This document shows positions 17,579-25,588 of a stretch of 64,000 nucleotides of DNA, in pieces (position 1 is the stretch's first letter; the number at the start of each line of letters is the position of its first letter). Source of the DNA: Streptomyces griseiscabiei (GTDB lineage Bacteria > Actinomycetota > Actinomycetes > Streptomycetales > Streptomycetaceae). The position numbers were made by a program, and so were the translations under genes. Location: assembly GCF_020010925.1 (NCBI RefSeq), contig NZ_JAGJBZ010000004.1, forward strand, positions 620,001 to 684,000, written 5' to 3'. The notes beneath the pieces were generated by a model. The model saw only the letters and a list, made by a program, of their open reading frames with translations. It was not told where the DNA came from and made no database searches.

Positions 17579-17620
17579 GTACGGGCGTACGGATGTACGG
17601 ACGTATGGACGTACGGGTCG
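17579..17620. repeat. CGTACGG-type short repeats in a leader
   Basis: GTACGGGC, GTACGGAT, GTACGGAC, GTATGGAC and GTACGGGT follow each other with a period of about 8 bp, upstream of the ADP-ribosylglycohydrolase-like gene. This could be slippage or clustered binding sites. Confidence 0.55.
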
Positions 17621-17643
17621 ATAGGGGCCATGAGGAGGCCGGG

Positions 17644-18759
17644 GTGGGTGCGACAGCCGGTGCCGTCTGGGGGCGGGTCGAGCAGCAGGACTTCCGCAGC
17701 CGGGTGCGCGGGACGCTGCTGGGCGCGGCCGTCGGCGACGCGCTGGGCGCGCCGGTCGACCAGCTCACCCTGGCGCAGATCGGCGAGGCGTACGGCCCGG
17801 AGTGGCTGACCGATCTGGCCTCCGCGTACGGCAGACGCGGCGCGATCACCGACCTCACCCAGCTCACCCTGTTCACCGTCGACGGTCTGATCCGCGCCCA
17901 GGTCCGCCGCGACACCGGCGCCTGGCACCCGCCGACCGATCTGCACCGCGCGTATCTGCGCTGGGCCGCGACCCAGCGAGACTGGGGCCCCGACGAACGC
18001 CGCAAGGACGACGGCTGGCTCGCCCGTGAGGAGTGGCTCTACGCGCGCCGCGACCCCTCCCTCATCTGCCTCCTCGGCTTCGCCGACGGGACCATGGGCA
18101 CCCTCGACGCCCCCAAGAACCCCGGCGCGTCCGGCGCCGAGGCCGCCGCCCGCTCCGCGCCGTTCGGTCTGCTGGTCGGCTGGGAACCCCAGCTGGTCTT
18201 CCAGCTGGCCGTCGAGTGCGCGGCCCAGACCCACGGCGACCCCACCGCGTATCTGGCCGCCGGCTCGTACGCCGTCATCGTGCACGCCCTCGCGCGCGGC
18301 GAGAGCCTGGACGCGGCCGTGCAGAAGACCCTGGTCCTGCTGGCCGCCCGCCCCGGCCACCAGCAGGTCGCCGACGCCCTCCAGCAGGCCCTCGCCGCCG
18401 TGCGCCAGGGCCCACCGACGCCCACCGCGGTCGAGCAGCTGGCCGGCGACGGCTGTGCCGCCGGGGTACTGGCCGTCGCCGTGTACTGCACCCTGGTCGG
18501 CGAGGACGTACGCCACGGTCTGTGCCTCGCCGTCAACCACGGGGGGCCCTCGGGGGCGTCCGGTGCCCTGACGGGCGGCCTCCTCGGCGCCCTCCACGGC
18601 GAGACCGCCCTGCCCCCCGCCTGGCTGGCGGAGCTGGAGGGCCGCCCCACGATCCTCGTCCTCGCCGACGACTTCGCCCTGGAGATGACCCAGGGCCCGT
18701 CCCTCCACGCCCCCGGCGGAGCGGTCCCGGGCTGGCTCACCCGCTACCCGCGCGCCTGA
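17644..18759 (+). CDS. ADP-ribosylglycohydrolase-like protein, probable pseudoenzyme
   Basis: A 371-residue protein of the DraG/ARH fold. It begins with RGTLLGAAVGDALGAP, typical of the family, and keeps TLFTVDGLIRA and AVNHGG. Active members bind two Mg2+ ions through a T-D-D-T motif and a GDSDSTG-like motif. Here the first reads TDLT (residues 69-72, second Asp replaced by Leu), and the second reads GGPSGASG (around 300-307, both Asp lost). I infer loss of hydrolase activity and possibly a binding role. The start is GTG 17644 with AGGAGG five bases upstream; the frame is open earlier through the short-repeat leader. Confidence 0.8.
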   Translation: MGATAGAVWGRVEQQDFRSRVRGTLLGAAVGDALGAPVDQLTLAQIGEAYGPEWLTDLASAYGRRGAITDLTQLTLFTVDGLIRAQVRRDTGAWHPPTDLHRAYLRWAATQRDWGPDERRKDDGWLAREEWLYARRDPSLICLLGFADGTMGTLDAPKNPGASGAEAAARSAPFGLLVGWEPQLVFQLAVECAAQTHGDPTAYLAAGSYAVIVHALARGESLDAAVQKTLVLLAARPGHQQVADALQQALAAVRQGPPTPTAVEQLAGDGCAAGVLAVAVYCTLVGEDVRHGLCLAVNHGGPSGASGALTGGLLGALHGETALPPAWLAELEGRPTILVLADDFALEMTQGPSLHAPGGAVPGWLTRYPRA

Positions 18760-18793
18760 CCCTCCGGCAGCGGGGCACGGTCCGGACGCCGGA

Positions 18794-18799
18794 TAGCGT
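18794..18799 (+). promoter_or_regulatory. candidate leaderless promoter -10 (TAGCGT)
   Basis: TAGCGT ends seven bases before the GNAT ATG at 18807; the intervening GAGGGGC is too close to the ATG to act as a good ribosome binding site. Confidence 0.4.
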
Positions 18800-18806
18800 G
18801 AGGGGC

Positions 18807-19253
18807 ATGGCTGACTGGAACACACGTCCGGCGTCGGCGGCGGACGCCGAGCCCGTCGCCGAGCTGCGCGCCGTGGTCATGCGCCCCGACCTCGAACGCC
18901 TCGGCCGCTACGACCCCGACCGCGTCCGCCGGCGCCTCCGCGACGCCTTCGACCCGTCCCACACCTGGATCATCGAGGTCGGCGGCGCCTTCGCCGGCTG
19001 TGTGGCGCTCCGCCCGGCCCCGGACGCCCACTGGCTGGAGCACTTCTACGTCGCCCCCCACCTCCAGGGCACCGGCATCGGCACCGCCGTACTCCACGAC
19101 CTCCTCACCCGCCACGCCCCCACCGGCGTCCCCGTCCGCCTGAACGTCCTCCGCGGCAGCCCCGCCCGACGCCTCTACGAACGCCATGGCTTCCGGCTGG
19201 AGTCCGAGGACCCGGTGGACGTGTTCATGGTGCGAGCGCCGGACGGCACCTGA
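18807..19253 (+). CDS. GNAT family N-acetyltransferase
   Basis: A 148-residue GNAT protein. WLEHFYVAPHLQGTGIGTAVL contains the acetyl-CoA pyrophosphate-binding Q-x-x-G-x-G loop, preceded by the strand pair HTWIIEVGGAFAGCVAL and followed by ARRLYERHGFRLE, the usual final helix and strand. The acceptor (small molecule or protein amine) cannot be inferred. It lies 47 bp after the ADP-ribosylglycohydrolase-like gene, and 52 bp before the next kinase gene, all on the same strand. Confidence 0.87.
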   Translation: MADWNTRPASAADAEPVAELRAVVMRPDLERLGRYDPDRVRRRLRDAFDPSHTWIIEVGGAFAGCVALRPAPDAHWLEHFYVAPHLQGTGIGTAVLHDLLTRHAPTGVPVRLNVLRGSPARRLYERHGFRLESEDPVDVFMVRAPDGT

Positions 19254-19293
19254 GCCGTAGCGGAAACGGTTTCCGGTCGGGCGCGGCGCGCCC

Positions 19294-19299
19294 TACCGT
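19294..19299 (+). promoter_or_regulatory. candidate leaderless promoter -10 (TACCGT)
   Basis: TACCGT ends six bases before the GTG at 19306 and no ribosome binding site is present, the same layout as at 2793. Confidence 0.45.
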
Positions 19300-19305
19300 G
19301 GTCCG

Positions 19306-19839
19306 GTGGCCACTCAGATGATCATCCTCAACGGCGGTTCCAGCGCGGGCAAGTCCGCGATCGTACGGTGCCTGCAGGCCGAACTGCCGGACCAGTGGCT
19401 GGCGTTCGGGGTGGACACCCTCACCGAGGCGATGCCCGCGAGGATGCAGCGGGCGGACGACGGCATCGGGATCTCCGCCGACGGCGAGGTCAGCATCGGA
19501 GCGGACTTCCGCGCCCTCGAACAGGCCTGGGCGCAGGGCGTCGTGGCGATGGCCCGGGCGGGCGCCCGGATCGTCGTCGACGACGTCTTCCTCGGCGGAG
19601 CCGCGTCCCAGCGGCGCTGGGAGAAGCTGCTCGACGGTGTGGACGTGCTCTGGGTGGGCGTCCGCTGCGACAGCGCCGTCGCCGCCGGCCGCGAGATCGC
19701 CCGGGGCGACCGGGTCCCGGGCATGGCCGCCGCCCAGGCCGACCTCGTCCACGAGGGCGTCCGCTACGACCTCGAAGTCGACACCACCCGCACCGAGCCC
19801 CTGATCTGCGCCCGCGCCATCACCACCCACCTCGCCTGA
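19306..19839 (+). CDS. chloramphenicol 3-O-phosphotransferase-like kinase
   Basis: A 177-residue P-loop kinase beginning [16 protein letters not shown] (Walker A, residues 10-17), with GVDT placing an Asp at residue 37, the catalytic position known in Streptomyces venezuelae [15 protein letters not shown] and [20 protein letters not shown] match the family's Walker B and lid (Arg-rich) regions. CPT protects by phosphorylating the C3 hydroxyl of chloramphenicol. Homologues are common in non-producers, so the real substrate may differ. The likely start is GTG 19306. Confidence 0.85.
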   Translation: MATQMIILNGGSSAGKSAIVRCLQAELPDQWLAFGVDTLTEAMPARMQRADDGIGISADGEVSIGADFRALEQAWAQGVVAMARAGARIVVDDVFLGGAASQRRWEKLLDGVDVLWVGVRCDSAVAAGREIARGDRVPGMAAAQADLVHEGVRYDLEVDTTRTEPLICARAITTHLA

Positions 19840-19860
19840 CCACCGGGACCGCCCCCCGGC

Positions 19861-19911
19861 AGCCCGCGAGGGCCGCCCCCGGTCACCTCCCGGGAACGGC
19901 CCTCGCGGGCT
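19861..19911. terminator. inverted repeat terminator after the CPT-like gene
   Basis: A perfect 14-bp stem (AGCCCGCGAGGGCC with GGCCCTCGCGGGCT) around a 23-base loop, 21 bp after the CPT-like stop. Confidence 0.7.
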
Positions 19912-19953
19912 CGGCACGGACGAGCGGACCCCGTCGTCGCCGGAGCGGGCCCT

Positions 19954-20098
19954 CTAGGGCCTGTCTTCACATTCCCGTCGTCGCCCGAAGGGCGGCCCCG
20001 CGGCGTCGTGGGGGTACCTCCCGGTCGAGCGAAGCCGAGAGTGGGGGAGCGTGCATGGCGTCGCGGGGCAGGCGGGAATTTGAAGACGCAGGCCCTAG
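19954..20098. mobile_element. MITE-like element with ~24-bp terminal inverted repeats
   Basis: A 145-bp segment starting CTAGGGCCTGTCTTCA and ending with the near-reverse complement TGAAGACGCAGGCCCTAG. The arms match over about 24 bp apart from a 2-nt insertion and one mismatch. The interior holds GGGGGTACCTCCC and GCGAAGCCGAGAGTGGGGGA, segments I recall as widespread in Streptomyces intergenic repeats. It encodes nothing of its own. CTAG at both ends is compatible with TA-target insertion into a CTAG site. The right end overlaps the last codon of the symporter gene. Confidence 0.72.
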
Positions 20099-21678
20099 AC
20101 CCCGCTGGGCCGGGCCGCGTTCTTCTGGTCCTCCTGGGCCGGCACCGCCGCCGCGGCCCCGGCACCGCCCTTGCCGTCCCCGTCGCCGTCCGAGTTGATC
20201 TGCTCGATGATGGCGAGCCGCTCGGGCGTGTCCTCGGGCTTGACGAAGCCGATGAGGATGTAGAGGACGAGCGAGACCGCCAACGGGATGGACACCTGGT
20301 ACTGGAGCGGCACCCCGTCCTCCAGGCTCCAGTCGATCGGGTAGTTCACCAGCCAGAAGGCGAACAGCCCGCACGCCCAGCTGGTGAGCGCCGCCGTCGG
20401 ACCGGAGCGGCGGAACGGCCGCAGCAGGCCCAGCATCATCGGGATGGCCATCGGGCCCATCAGCCCGGCGACCCACTTGATGACGACGGTGATGATGTCC
20501 TTGAAGGCGGGCGAGTTGACCTGGGTCGCCGCCGCCATCGACAGGCCGAGGAAGACGACCGTCGTGATCCGGGCGACCCGCAGCCCCTGCCCCTCGCTCC
20601 ACGTCCGCGCCCGGCGCCAGATCACCGGCGCGCAGTCCCGGGTGAAGACGGCGGCGATGGCGTTGGCGTCGGAGGAGCACATGGCCATCGTGTGGGAGAA
20701 GAAGCCGACGATGACGAGGCCCAGCAGCCCGTGCGGCAGCAGCTGTTCGGTCATCAGGGCGTACGAGTCGGAGCCGTCGCCCTTCTCCGACGTCACCAGC
20801 AGCGGTGACATCCACATCGGGAAGAACAGCACCAGCGGCCAGACCAGCCACAGGGCCGCCGACAGCCGGGCGGAGCGCTCGGCCTCGTGCGGGGTCGCCG
20901 TGGCCATGTAGCGCTGGGCCTGGTTGAGCATGCCGCCGTTGTACTCGAAGAGCTTGATGAAGAGGAAGGCGAGCAGGAAGACCGTGCCGTAGGGGCCGAC
21001 CAGCGGTTCGGCGTGGCCCTTCAGCTCCGGGCGGTCCCAGACGCCGAAGAAGCCGCCGTAGTCACCCAGTTTCGCGACCACGGCGATGAACATCGCGATG
21101 CCAGCGAGGAGTTGGATGACAAACTGGCCCAACTCCGTGAGCGCGTCCGCCCAGAGGCCGCCGATCGTGCAGTAGACGGCGGTGATCGAGCCGGTGATCA
21201 GGATGCCCTGGTTCAGGGAGACGCCCGTGAACACCGACAGCAGGGTCGCGATCGCGGCCCACTTCGCGCCGACGTCCACGATCTTCAGCAGCATCCCGGA
21301 CCAGGCCAACGCCTGCTGGGTGCCCAGGTTGTAACGGTTCTTCAGATATTCGAGCGGGGAGGCCACATGCAGCCGTGAGCGCAGCCGGTTGATACGCGGC
21401 GCGAACAGCTTGGAGCCGATGGCGATGCCGAGCGCGATCGGGAACGACCAGGTCACGAAGGAGGTGACGCCGTAGGTGTAGGCGATGCCGGCGTAGCCGG
21501 TGAACATCACCGCGCTGTAGCCCGACATGTGGTGCGAGATACCGGAGAGCCACCAGGGCATCTTGCCGCCGGCGGTGAAGAAGTCACTGACGTTGTCCAC
21601 GCGCTTGTGCGACCAGACGCCGATGGCGACCATCACACCGAAGTAGCCGATGAGCACGGCCCAGTCGAGACTGTTCAT
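20095..21678 (-). CDS. sodium:solute symporter family protein (SSS)
   Basis: A 527-residue membrane protein with about 13 predicted helices. It begins LDWAVLIGYFGVMVAIGVW, with the family signatures GKMPWWLSGISHHMSGYSAVMFTGYAGIAY and GSITAVYCTIGGLWADALTELGQ. SSS proteins couple Na+ entry to uptake of sugars, amino acids or carboxylates; the substrate is not clear. The stop codon TAG (20095-20097) is part of the CTAG end of the MITE-like element, so the last residues of the tail (NAARPSGV) may have been altered by insertion. A long leader of about 200 bp separates it from the SDR gene. Confidence 0.92.
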   Translation of the reverse strand: MNSLDWAVLIGYFGVMVAIGVWSHKRVDNVSDFFTAGGKMPWWLSGISHHMSGYSAVMFTGYAGIAYTYGVTSFVTWSFPIALGIAIGSKLFAPRINRLRSRLHVASPLEYLKNRYNLGTQQALAWSGMLLKIVDVGAKWAAIATLLSVFTGVSLNQGILITGSITAVYCTIGGLWADALTELGQFVIQLLAGIAMFIAVVAKLGDYGGFFGVWDRPELKGHAEPLVGPYGTVFLLAFLFIKLFEYNGGMLNQAQRYMATATPHEAERSARLSAALWLVWPLVLFFPMWMSPLLVTSEKGDGSDSYALMTEQLLPHGLLGLVIVGFFSHTMAMCSSDANAIAAVFTRDCAPVIWRRARTWSEGQGLRVARITTVVFLGLSMAAATQVNSPAFKDIITVVIKWVAGLMGPMAIPMMLGLLRPFRRSGPTAALTSWACGLFAFWLVNYPIDWSLEDGVPLQYQVSIPLAVSLVLYILIGFVKPEDTPERLAIIEQINSDGDGDGKGGAGAAAAVPAQEDQKNAARPSGV

Positions 21679-21887
21679 GGGCCCCCTTCCAGGGTCCGCC
21701 GCCAGAGTCGGTCATGTGCATGGTCAGGCATGTGAACTCTGGATTCGACGGCATGCCCACGGCAAGGAAGGGGAAGGTCAAGAGGGGGCAAAGAAGTTCC
21801 GAGCGATGACCTCGGTTCATGTACATGAATGGCGAGTGGCCGGAAAGGATCACCCTCCCTTCAGGGCTCTGTGTGACGAGGCCGAGG

Positions 21888-22685
21888 TCAGCGCATCAGT
21901 TCCCCGGCGTTGACGAGCAGCGACTGGCCGGTGATCGCCCGTGCGCGGTCGGACGCCAGGAACACCGCCGCGTCCGCCACGTCCCCGTCCGTGGCCAGCT
22001 CCGGCAGCGCCATCCGCTCGGTGAGCCGCGCCAGCACCTCCGCCTCGGGCACGCCCTCACCGTGCGCCGCGAAGCGTACGTACGCCTCCACGGGCGGCCC
22101 CCACATCCAGCCCGGCAGCACGGTGTTGACCCGGATCCGGTCCGGCCCCAGCTCCCGGGCCAGCGAGTACATCGCGCTCGTCAGCGCGCCCTTGGACGCC
22201 GCGTACGCCGCCTGCCGCACCTGCGAGGGCGCGGCCACCGACGACTGGGTACCGATGATGACGACCGAGCCGCCGCCCGCCGCCCGCAGACCGGGCAGAC
22301 AGGCCCGGGTCATCCGCAGGGTGCCCAGCAGGTTCACGTCGAGGACCGCCTGCCAGGTGGTGAAGTCGGCGTCCTCCAGCCCCCCGAAGTAGCTGTCCCA
22401 GGCGGCGACATGCACCACCGCGTGCACACCCCCGAACCGCTCCCGCGCGAGCGCCGCGAGCGCCGCGCACTGTGCCTCGTCGGTGATGTCGGTCGCCCGG
22501 TACGCCGTGTGCGCGCCGTCCGGGTCCACCTCGGCCGCGGCCTTGGCGAGATTCGCCTCCGTACGCGCCCCCAGCACGGCGTTCCCGCCGTCCCGTACGA
22601 CCGCCGCGGCGACCCGCTGGCCGAGCCCGGCCCCGACCCCCGAGACGACGACGGTCTTTCCGGCGAGCAGTGGCATCGCGGACAT
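21888..22685 (-). CDS. SDR family oxidoreductase
   Basis: A 265-residue short-chain dehydrogenase/reductase. The NAD(P)-binding motif is VVVSGVGAGLGQRVAAAVV, the NAAG-equivalent region is VHVAAWDSYF, and the catalytic set is Ser in GTQSSVAAPSQ, then YAASKGAL. The Asp after strand 2 is absent (LGARTEANL), favouring NADP(H). The start ATG at 22685 has GGGAGGT five bases upstream. It is divergent from the hypothetical gene at 22766, with a palindromic operator between the two, so they are probably controlled together. Confidence 0.9.
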   Translation of the reverse strand: MSAMPLLAGKTVVVSGVGAGLGQRVAAAVVRDGGNAVLGARTEANLAKAAAEVDPDGAHTAYRATDITDEAQCAALAALARERFGGVHAVVHVAAWDSYFGGLEDADFTTWQAVLDVNLLGTLRMTRACLPGLRAAGGGSVVIIGTQSSVAAPSQVRQAAYAASKGALTSAMYSLARELGPDRIRVNTVLPGWMWGPPVEAYVRFAAHGEGVPEAEVLARLTERMALPELATDGDVADAAVFLASDRARAITGQSLLVNAGELMR

Positions 22686-22712
22686 CGAGGACCTCCCGGC
22701 TCTGGCGCATTA

Positions 22713-22729
22713 TCTGACGGAGCGTCAGA
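22713..22729. promoter_or_regulatory. palindromic operator between divergent genes
   Basis: TCTGACG-GAG-CGTCAGA is a perfect inverted repeat with 7-bp arms, centred in the 80-bp gap between the divergent SDR and hypothetical genes. Its length and symmetry fit a TetR-family site, though no TetR gene lies in the window. Confidence 0.6.
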
Positions 22730-22765
22730 GTATGGGCGACCGCAGGTGGACGGAAGGGGAAGCAC

Positions 22766-23647
22766 ATGAGCGACCGCGACCGCGCGTACGACCGTGCCCG
22801 CGACCGCACGGGTGAGGACACCCGCAGCGCCACGTACGCCGAACTGGCCGCCGTCGGCCCGTACGGCGTCCGCCCCGGCCATGCCCTGATCACCATGGTC
22901 GAGCCGCACCCGGGGCACGAGTACGCGTACAACCGCTGGTACGAGGACGACCACTACTACGCGGGCGCGATGGCCATGCCCTGGATGTTCGCGGGCCGCC
23001 GCTGGGTCGCCACCCGCGACCTCCAACTCCTGCGGACGCCCGAGAAGTCGGCGATCGCCGAGCCGGTCACCGCGGGCTGCTATCTCTCCACGTACTGGAT
23101 CACCGACGGCCGCTACGACGACCACATGCGCTGGACCGTCGCCATCAACAAACGGCTGAATCGCGACGCTCGCGTCTACCAGGACCGTACGCATGTCTTC
23201 ACGGCCTTCCAGGACCACGAGGCGACCGTCTACCGCGACGGCGCCGCCGGGCCCCGTGACTTCCACGCCCTGGACCACCCGTACGCGGGCCTCGTCCTCC
23301 AGGTGATCGACGCCGAAGGGCCCGAGGAGCGCGCGGAGTTGCTGGAGTGGCTGCGGGCCCGTCACCTCCCGAAGCGGCTCGCCGGCTCGCCGTCCGCGAT
23401 GGTCACCGTCTTCCGGCCGACCCCGCTGCCCCTGGACCGGATGTCGTACGTGAAGCAGGTCGAGGGCGTCGACACCCGCCTCACCCTCCTGTGGTTCCTG
23501 GAGGCGGACCCCCGCGACTGCTGGGAGTCGCACTTCGCCGGTCTGCCGGAAGCGGTCGGCGAAGGCGGCCTCGGCCGGGTCGAGTTGCTGGCGCCCTTCG
23601 TCCCGACGGTCCCGGGCACGGACCGTCATGTGGCCGAACTTCGCTGA
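22766..23647 (+). CDS. hypothetical protein, possible dimeric alpha/beta-barrel (EthD-like)
   Basis: A 293-residue protein of unassigned function. HALITMVEPHPGHEYAYNRWYEDDHYYAGAM resembles the first strand and helix of ferredoxin-like alpha/beta-barrel proteins (EthD/NIPSNAP type), where a W-Y-x-x-x-H motif precedes a binding pocket. A second half (VTVFRPTPLPLDRMSYVKQV) may repeat the fold. There is no signal peptide or membrane segment. Pairing with a divergent SDR over a shared operator suggests a role in the same small-molecule pathway. Confidence 0.6.
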   Translation: MSDRDRAYDRARDRTGEDTRSATYAELAAVGPYGVRPGHALITMVEPHPGHEYAYNRWYEDDHYYAGAMAMPWMFAGRRWVATRDLQLLRTPEKSAIAEPVTAGCYLSTYWITDGRYDDHMRWTVAINKRLNRDARVYQDRTHVFTAFQDHEATVYRDGAAGPRDFHALDHPYAGLVLQVIDAEGPEERAELLEWLRARHLPKRLAGSPSAMVTVFRPTPLPLDRMSYVKQVEGVDTRLTLLWFLEADPRDCWESHFAGLPEAVGEGGLGRVELLAPFVPTVPGTDRHVAELR

Positions 23648-23782
23648 CCGGGCCGGAGCTTGGGGCGCCGCGGGCACAAGCCGAGCCCCCTCGGCCAGGA
23701 CGGCGGGCCGGTCGAGAGGGCTCTGTCGGTGATGCTTGTGGAGTTGTCGTTCAGGCGCTCGGTCGAGGGCCGGAACGGTGGC

Positions 23783-23974
23783 TCAGGCCTTGACGGAGGT
23801 GACGAAGGTGTTCCACGTGTCGGCGGGGAACGCGAGGGTCGGACCGTCGGTGACCTTGGAGTCCCGGACTGCCATGGCCGACGGGACGGGGGACTTGATC
23901 TCGACGCAAGCGCCGTTCCCCTGGGAGTAGGAGGACTTGACCCACCCGTCCGTGGCGCCTTGCTGAATTGCCAT
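23783..23974 (-). CDS. DUF397 domain protein
   Basis: A 63-residue protein of the Streptomyces DUF397 family, with the hallmark WVKSSYSQGNGACVEIK and VRDSKVTDGPTLAFPADTW. These small proteins are encoded next to XRE regulators carrying DUF5753 and are believed to work with them (the WhiJ/BldB-type systems). The XRE partner lies immediately upstream, 269 bp away, on the same strand. The chosen start gives the family-typical length. Confidence 0.9.
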   Translation of the reverse strand: MAIQQGATDGWVKSSYSQGNGACVEIKSPVPSAMAVRDSKVTDGPTLAFPADTWNTFVTSVKA

Positions 23975-24243
23975 TTCTGCTCCGGTGCTGTTTCGTCGCT
24001 GACTTGCTGTCGCCGCACCGCGCGTTCCACCCGGAACCCGCGGTGCGGATTGCGCCAAGACTGCTGACCTCTTGGCGTGATCGACGCTACTCGTCAGCAT
24101 CGGCAGACGAAGCGACTATTCACTCGTGCGGGTGGCATATTCCATATTGGTCTTCCGTTGAAGTATGTGGAGGGTGTATCTTCCGGCGCCTCGCTTTGCA
24201 GGAGTGTCCAGGGTGACCGTTCCTGCCACCGGGCTCCCGCCGC

Positions 24244-25101
24244 TCAGCGCGCGTACTCCTTCGCCACGTTCTCGATGTACTGCCGCGACTGCTCCACGTT
24301 CAGGGCCTGCGCCCGCAGGTGCTCGTACATGACGGTGTACTTCTGCACGTCGTGCGGTTTCTCCAGATAGAGATCGCTGGTCACGCCCTCGATGTACACC
24401 ACGCTCGAATCGGCCGCGTCGACGAACTCCAGGATGGCGTACTGGCCGTTGATGCCCGGATGGGCGCCCACCTCGAACGGCAGGACCTGCACCGTGACAT
24501 GGGGCACCTCGGACAACTCGATGAGATGCTCCAGCTGTTCGCGCATCACCGACTTGGAGCCCACCACCCGGCGCAGGGCGGCCTCGTCCAGCACCGTCCA
24601 CAGCCGCAGCGGGTTGTTGTCGGTGGTGACGCGGTCCTGGCGCCGTATCCGTACCTCGACACGCTTGTCGATCTCGGTCGCCGACGTCTCCGGCAGCGCG
24701 CCCCGGATGATGGCCTCGGCGTACGCGCGGCTCTGCAGCAGCCCCGGGACGACCTGGGGGTCGTAGACGCGCAGCGACTCCGCGTCCGTCTCCAGACCGA
24801 TGTAGACGCTGTACGGGACGTCGCCGAACGCGTGCCACCAGCCCTGCTGGCGCGAGTCCTTGGCCATCTGCATCAGGGAGTCGACGAGACGCTGGTCCTC
24901 GACCTCGTAGACGCCGCAGAGGTCGCGGACGTCCCGCTGGCTGATGCTGCGCCGGCCGTTCTCCAGGCGGCTGATCTTCGACTGGGAGACCAGCAGCCGC
25001 TCGGCGACCTCCTCGGCGGTCATGCCCTTGAGCTCGCGGAGCCTGCGCAGCTCCTGGCCCAACCGGCGTCGCCTGACGGTGGGATTGACATTGGACGCCA
25101 C
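24244..25101 (-). CDS. XRE family transcriptional regulator with DUF5753 ligand-like domain
   Basis: A 285-residue regulator. The N-terminal HTH_3 is RLGQELRRLRELKGMTAEEVAERLLVSQSKISRLENGRR. A DUF5753 domain follows (VPGLLQSRAYAEAIIRGA, then VLDEAALRRVVG), as in the Streptomyces WhiJ-type regulators paired with DUF397 proteins. I set the start at GTG 25101 (VASNVNPTVRRRR), nine bases after GGAGGT. The frame stays open further upstream only because of composition. The family is linked to development and antibiotic control in Streptomyces; the targets of this copy are unknown. Confidence 0.9.
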   Translation of the reverse strand: MASNVNPTVRRRRLGQELRRLRELKGMTAEEVAERLLVSQSKISRLENGRRSISQRDVRDLCGVYEVEDQRLVDSLMQMAKDSRQQGWWHAFGDVPYSVYIGLETDAESLRVYDPQVVPGLLQSRAYAEAIIRGALPETSATEIDKRVEVRIRRQDRVTTDNNPLRLWTVLDEAALRRVVGSKSVMREQLEHLIELSEVPHVTVQVLPFEVGAHPGINGQYAILEFVDAADSSVVYIEGVTSDLYLEKPHDVQKYTVMYEHLRAQALNVEQSRQYIENVAKEYAR

Positions 25102-25588
25102 GGGACGTGCACCTCCGGCTGCGGGCCTCTGCTTTGCGTATCTGCTGCTGAGCAGATTGCCACCAAGGTGCGTGGTACCGCTGGAAAACGGCGGATATGC
25201 GCTGCGCACGCGCTGTTCGCGCCGGTGTTTTTCCGCCGTGGAGGGATCTCCGCCGGACATGTGCGCCGACGGGGGCGAACATGCGGTCGCGCGGGGCGTG
25301 TGCGGCCGTACGTACGGCCGCACACGCCCCGCGCGAACCGGCGGCTCCCGAACCGGGTCCTGGGGGTCCCTGCGGCGGTTCGGCGCCGGCGGTGCAAGTG
25401 CAAGGTGCAAGTGGTGCGGGCGGTGCGAGTAGTTCGGGCGGTGCGAGCTGTGCGGGCGCGGCGCGGGCGAGCGGCGCGCATGACGCACGTGGTGCGGTGG
25501 GCGCGGACCCGCGGCTCCGGGGTCCGGCTCCCACGCGCACCTCGGTGCGTCGGCGCGTGCTTCGGTGCGTCGCGTCGCGTGCCGCTGC
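25102..25588. other. 487-bp intergenic region with palindrome and G-rich short repeats
   Basis: No gene is supported. It holds the XRE start region, the 50-bp palindrome and, at 25388-25480, loose repeats of GTGCAAG and GTGCGRGC units (for example CGGTGCAAGTGCAAGG and GGGCGGTGCGAG). Frames remain open here only because of base composition. Confidence 0.6.
25287..25336. repeat. perfect 50-bp palindrome
   Basis: Two 25-bp arms with no spacer, centred on GTAC|GTAC between 25311 and 25312. The left arm runs TCGCGCGGGGCGTGTGCGGC then CGTAC; every base from 25287 to 25336 pairs with its partner. It lies about 190 bp upstream of the XRE gene, and 250 bp downstream of the GPP34 gene. Confidence 0.9.
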
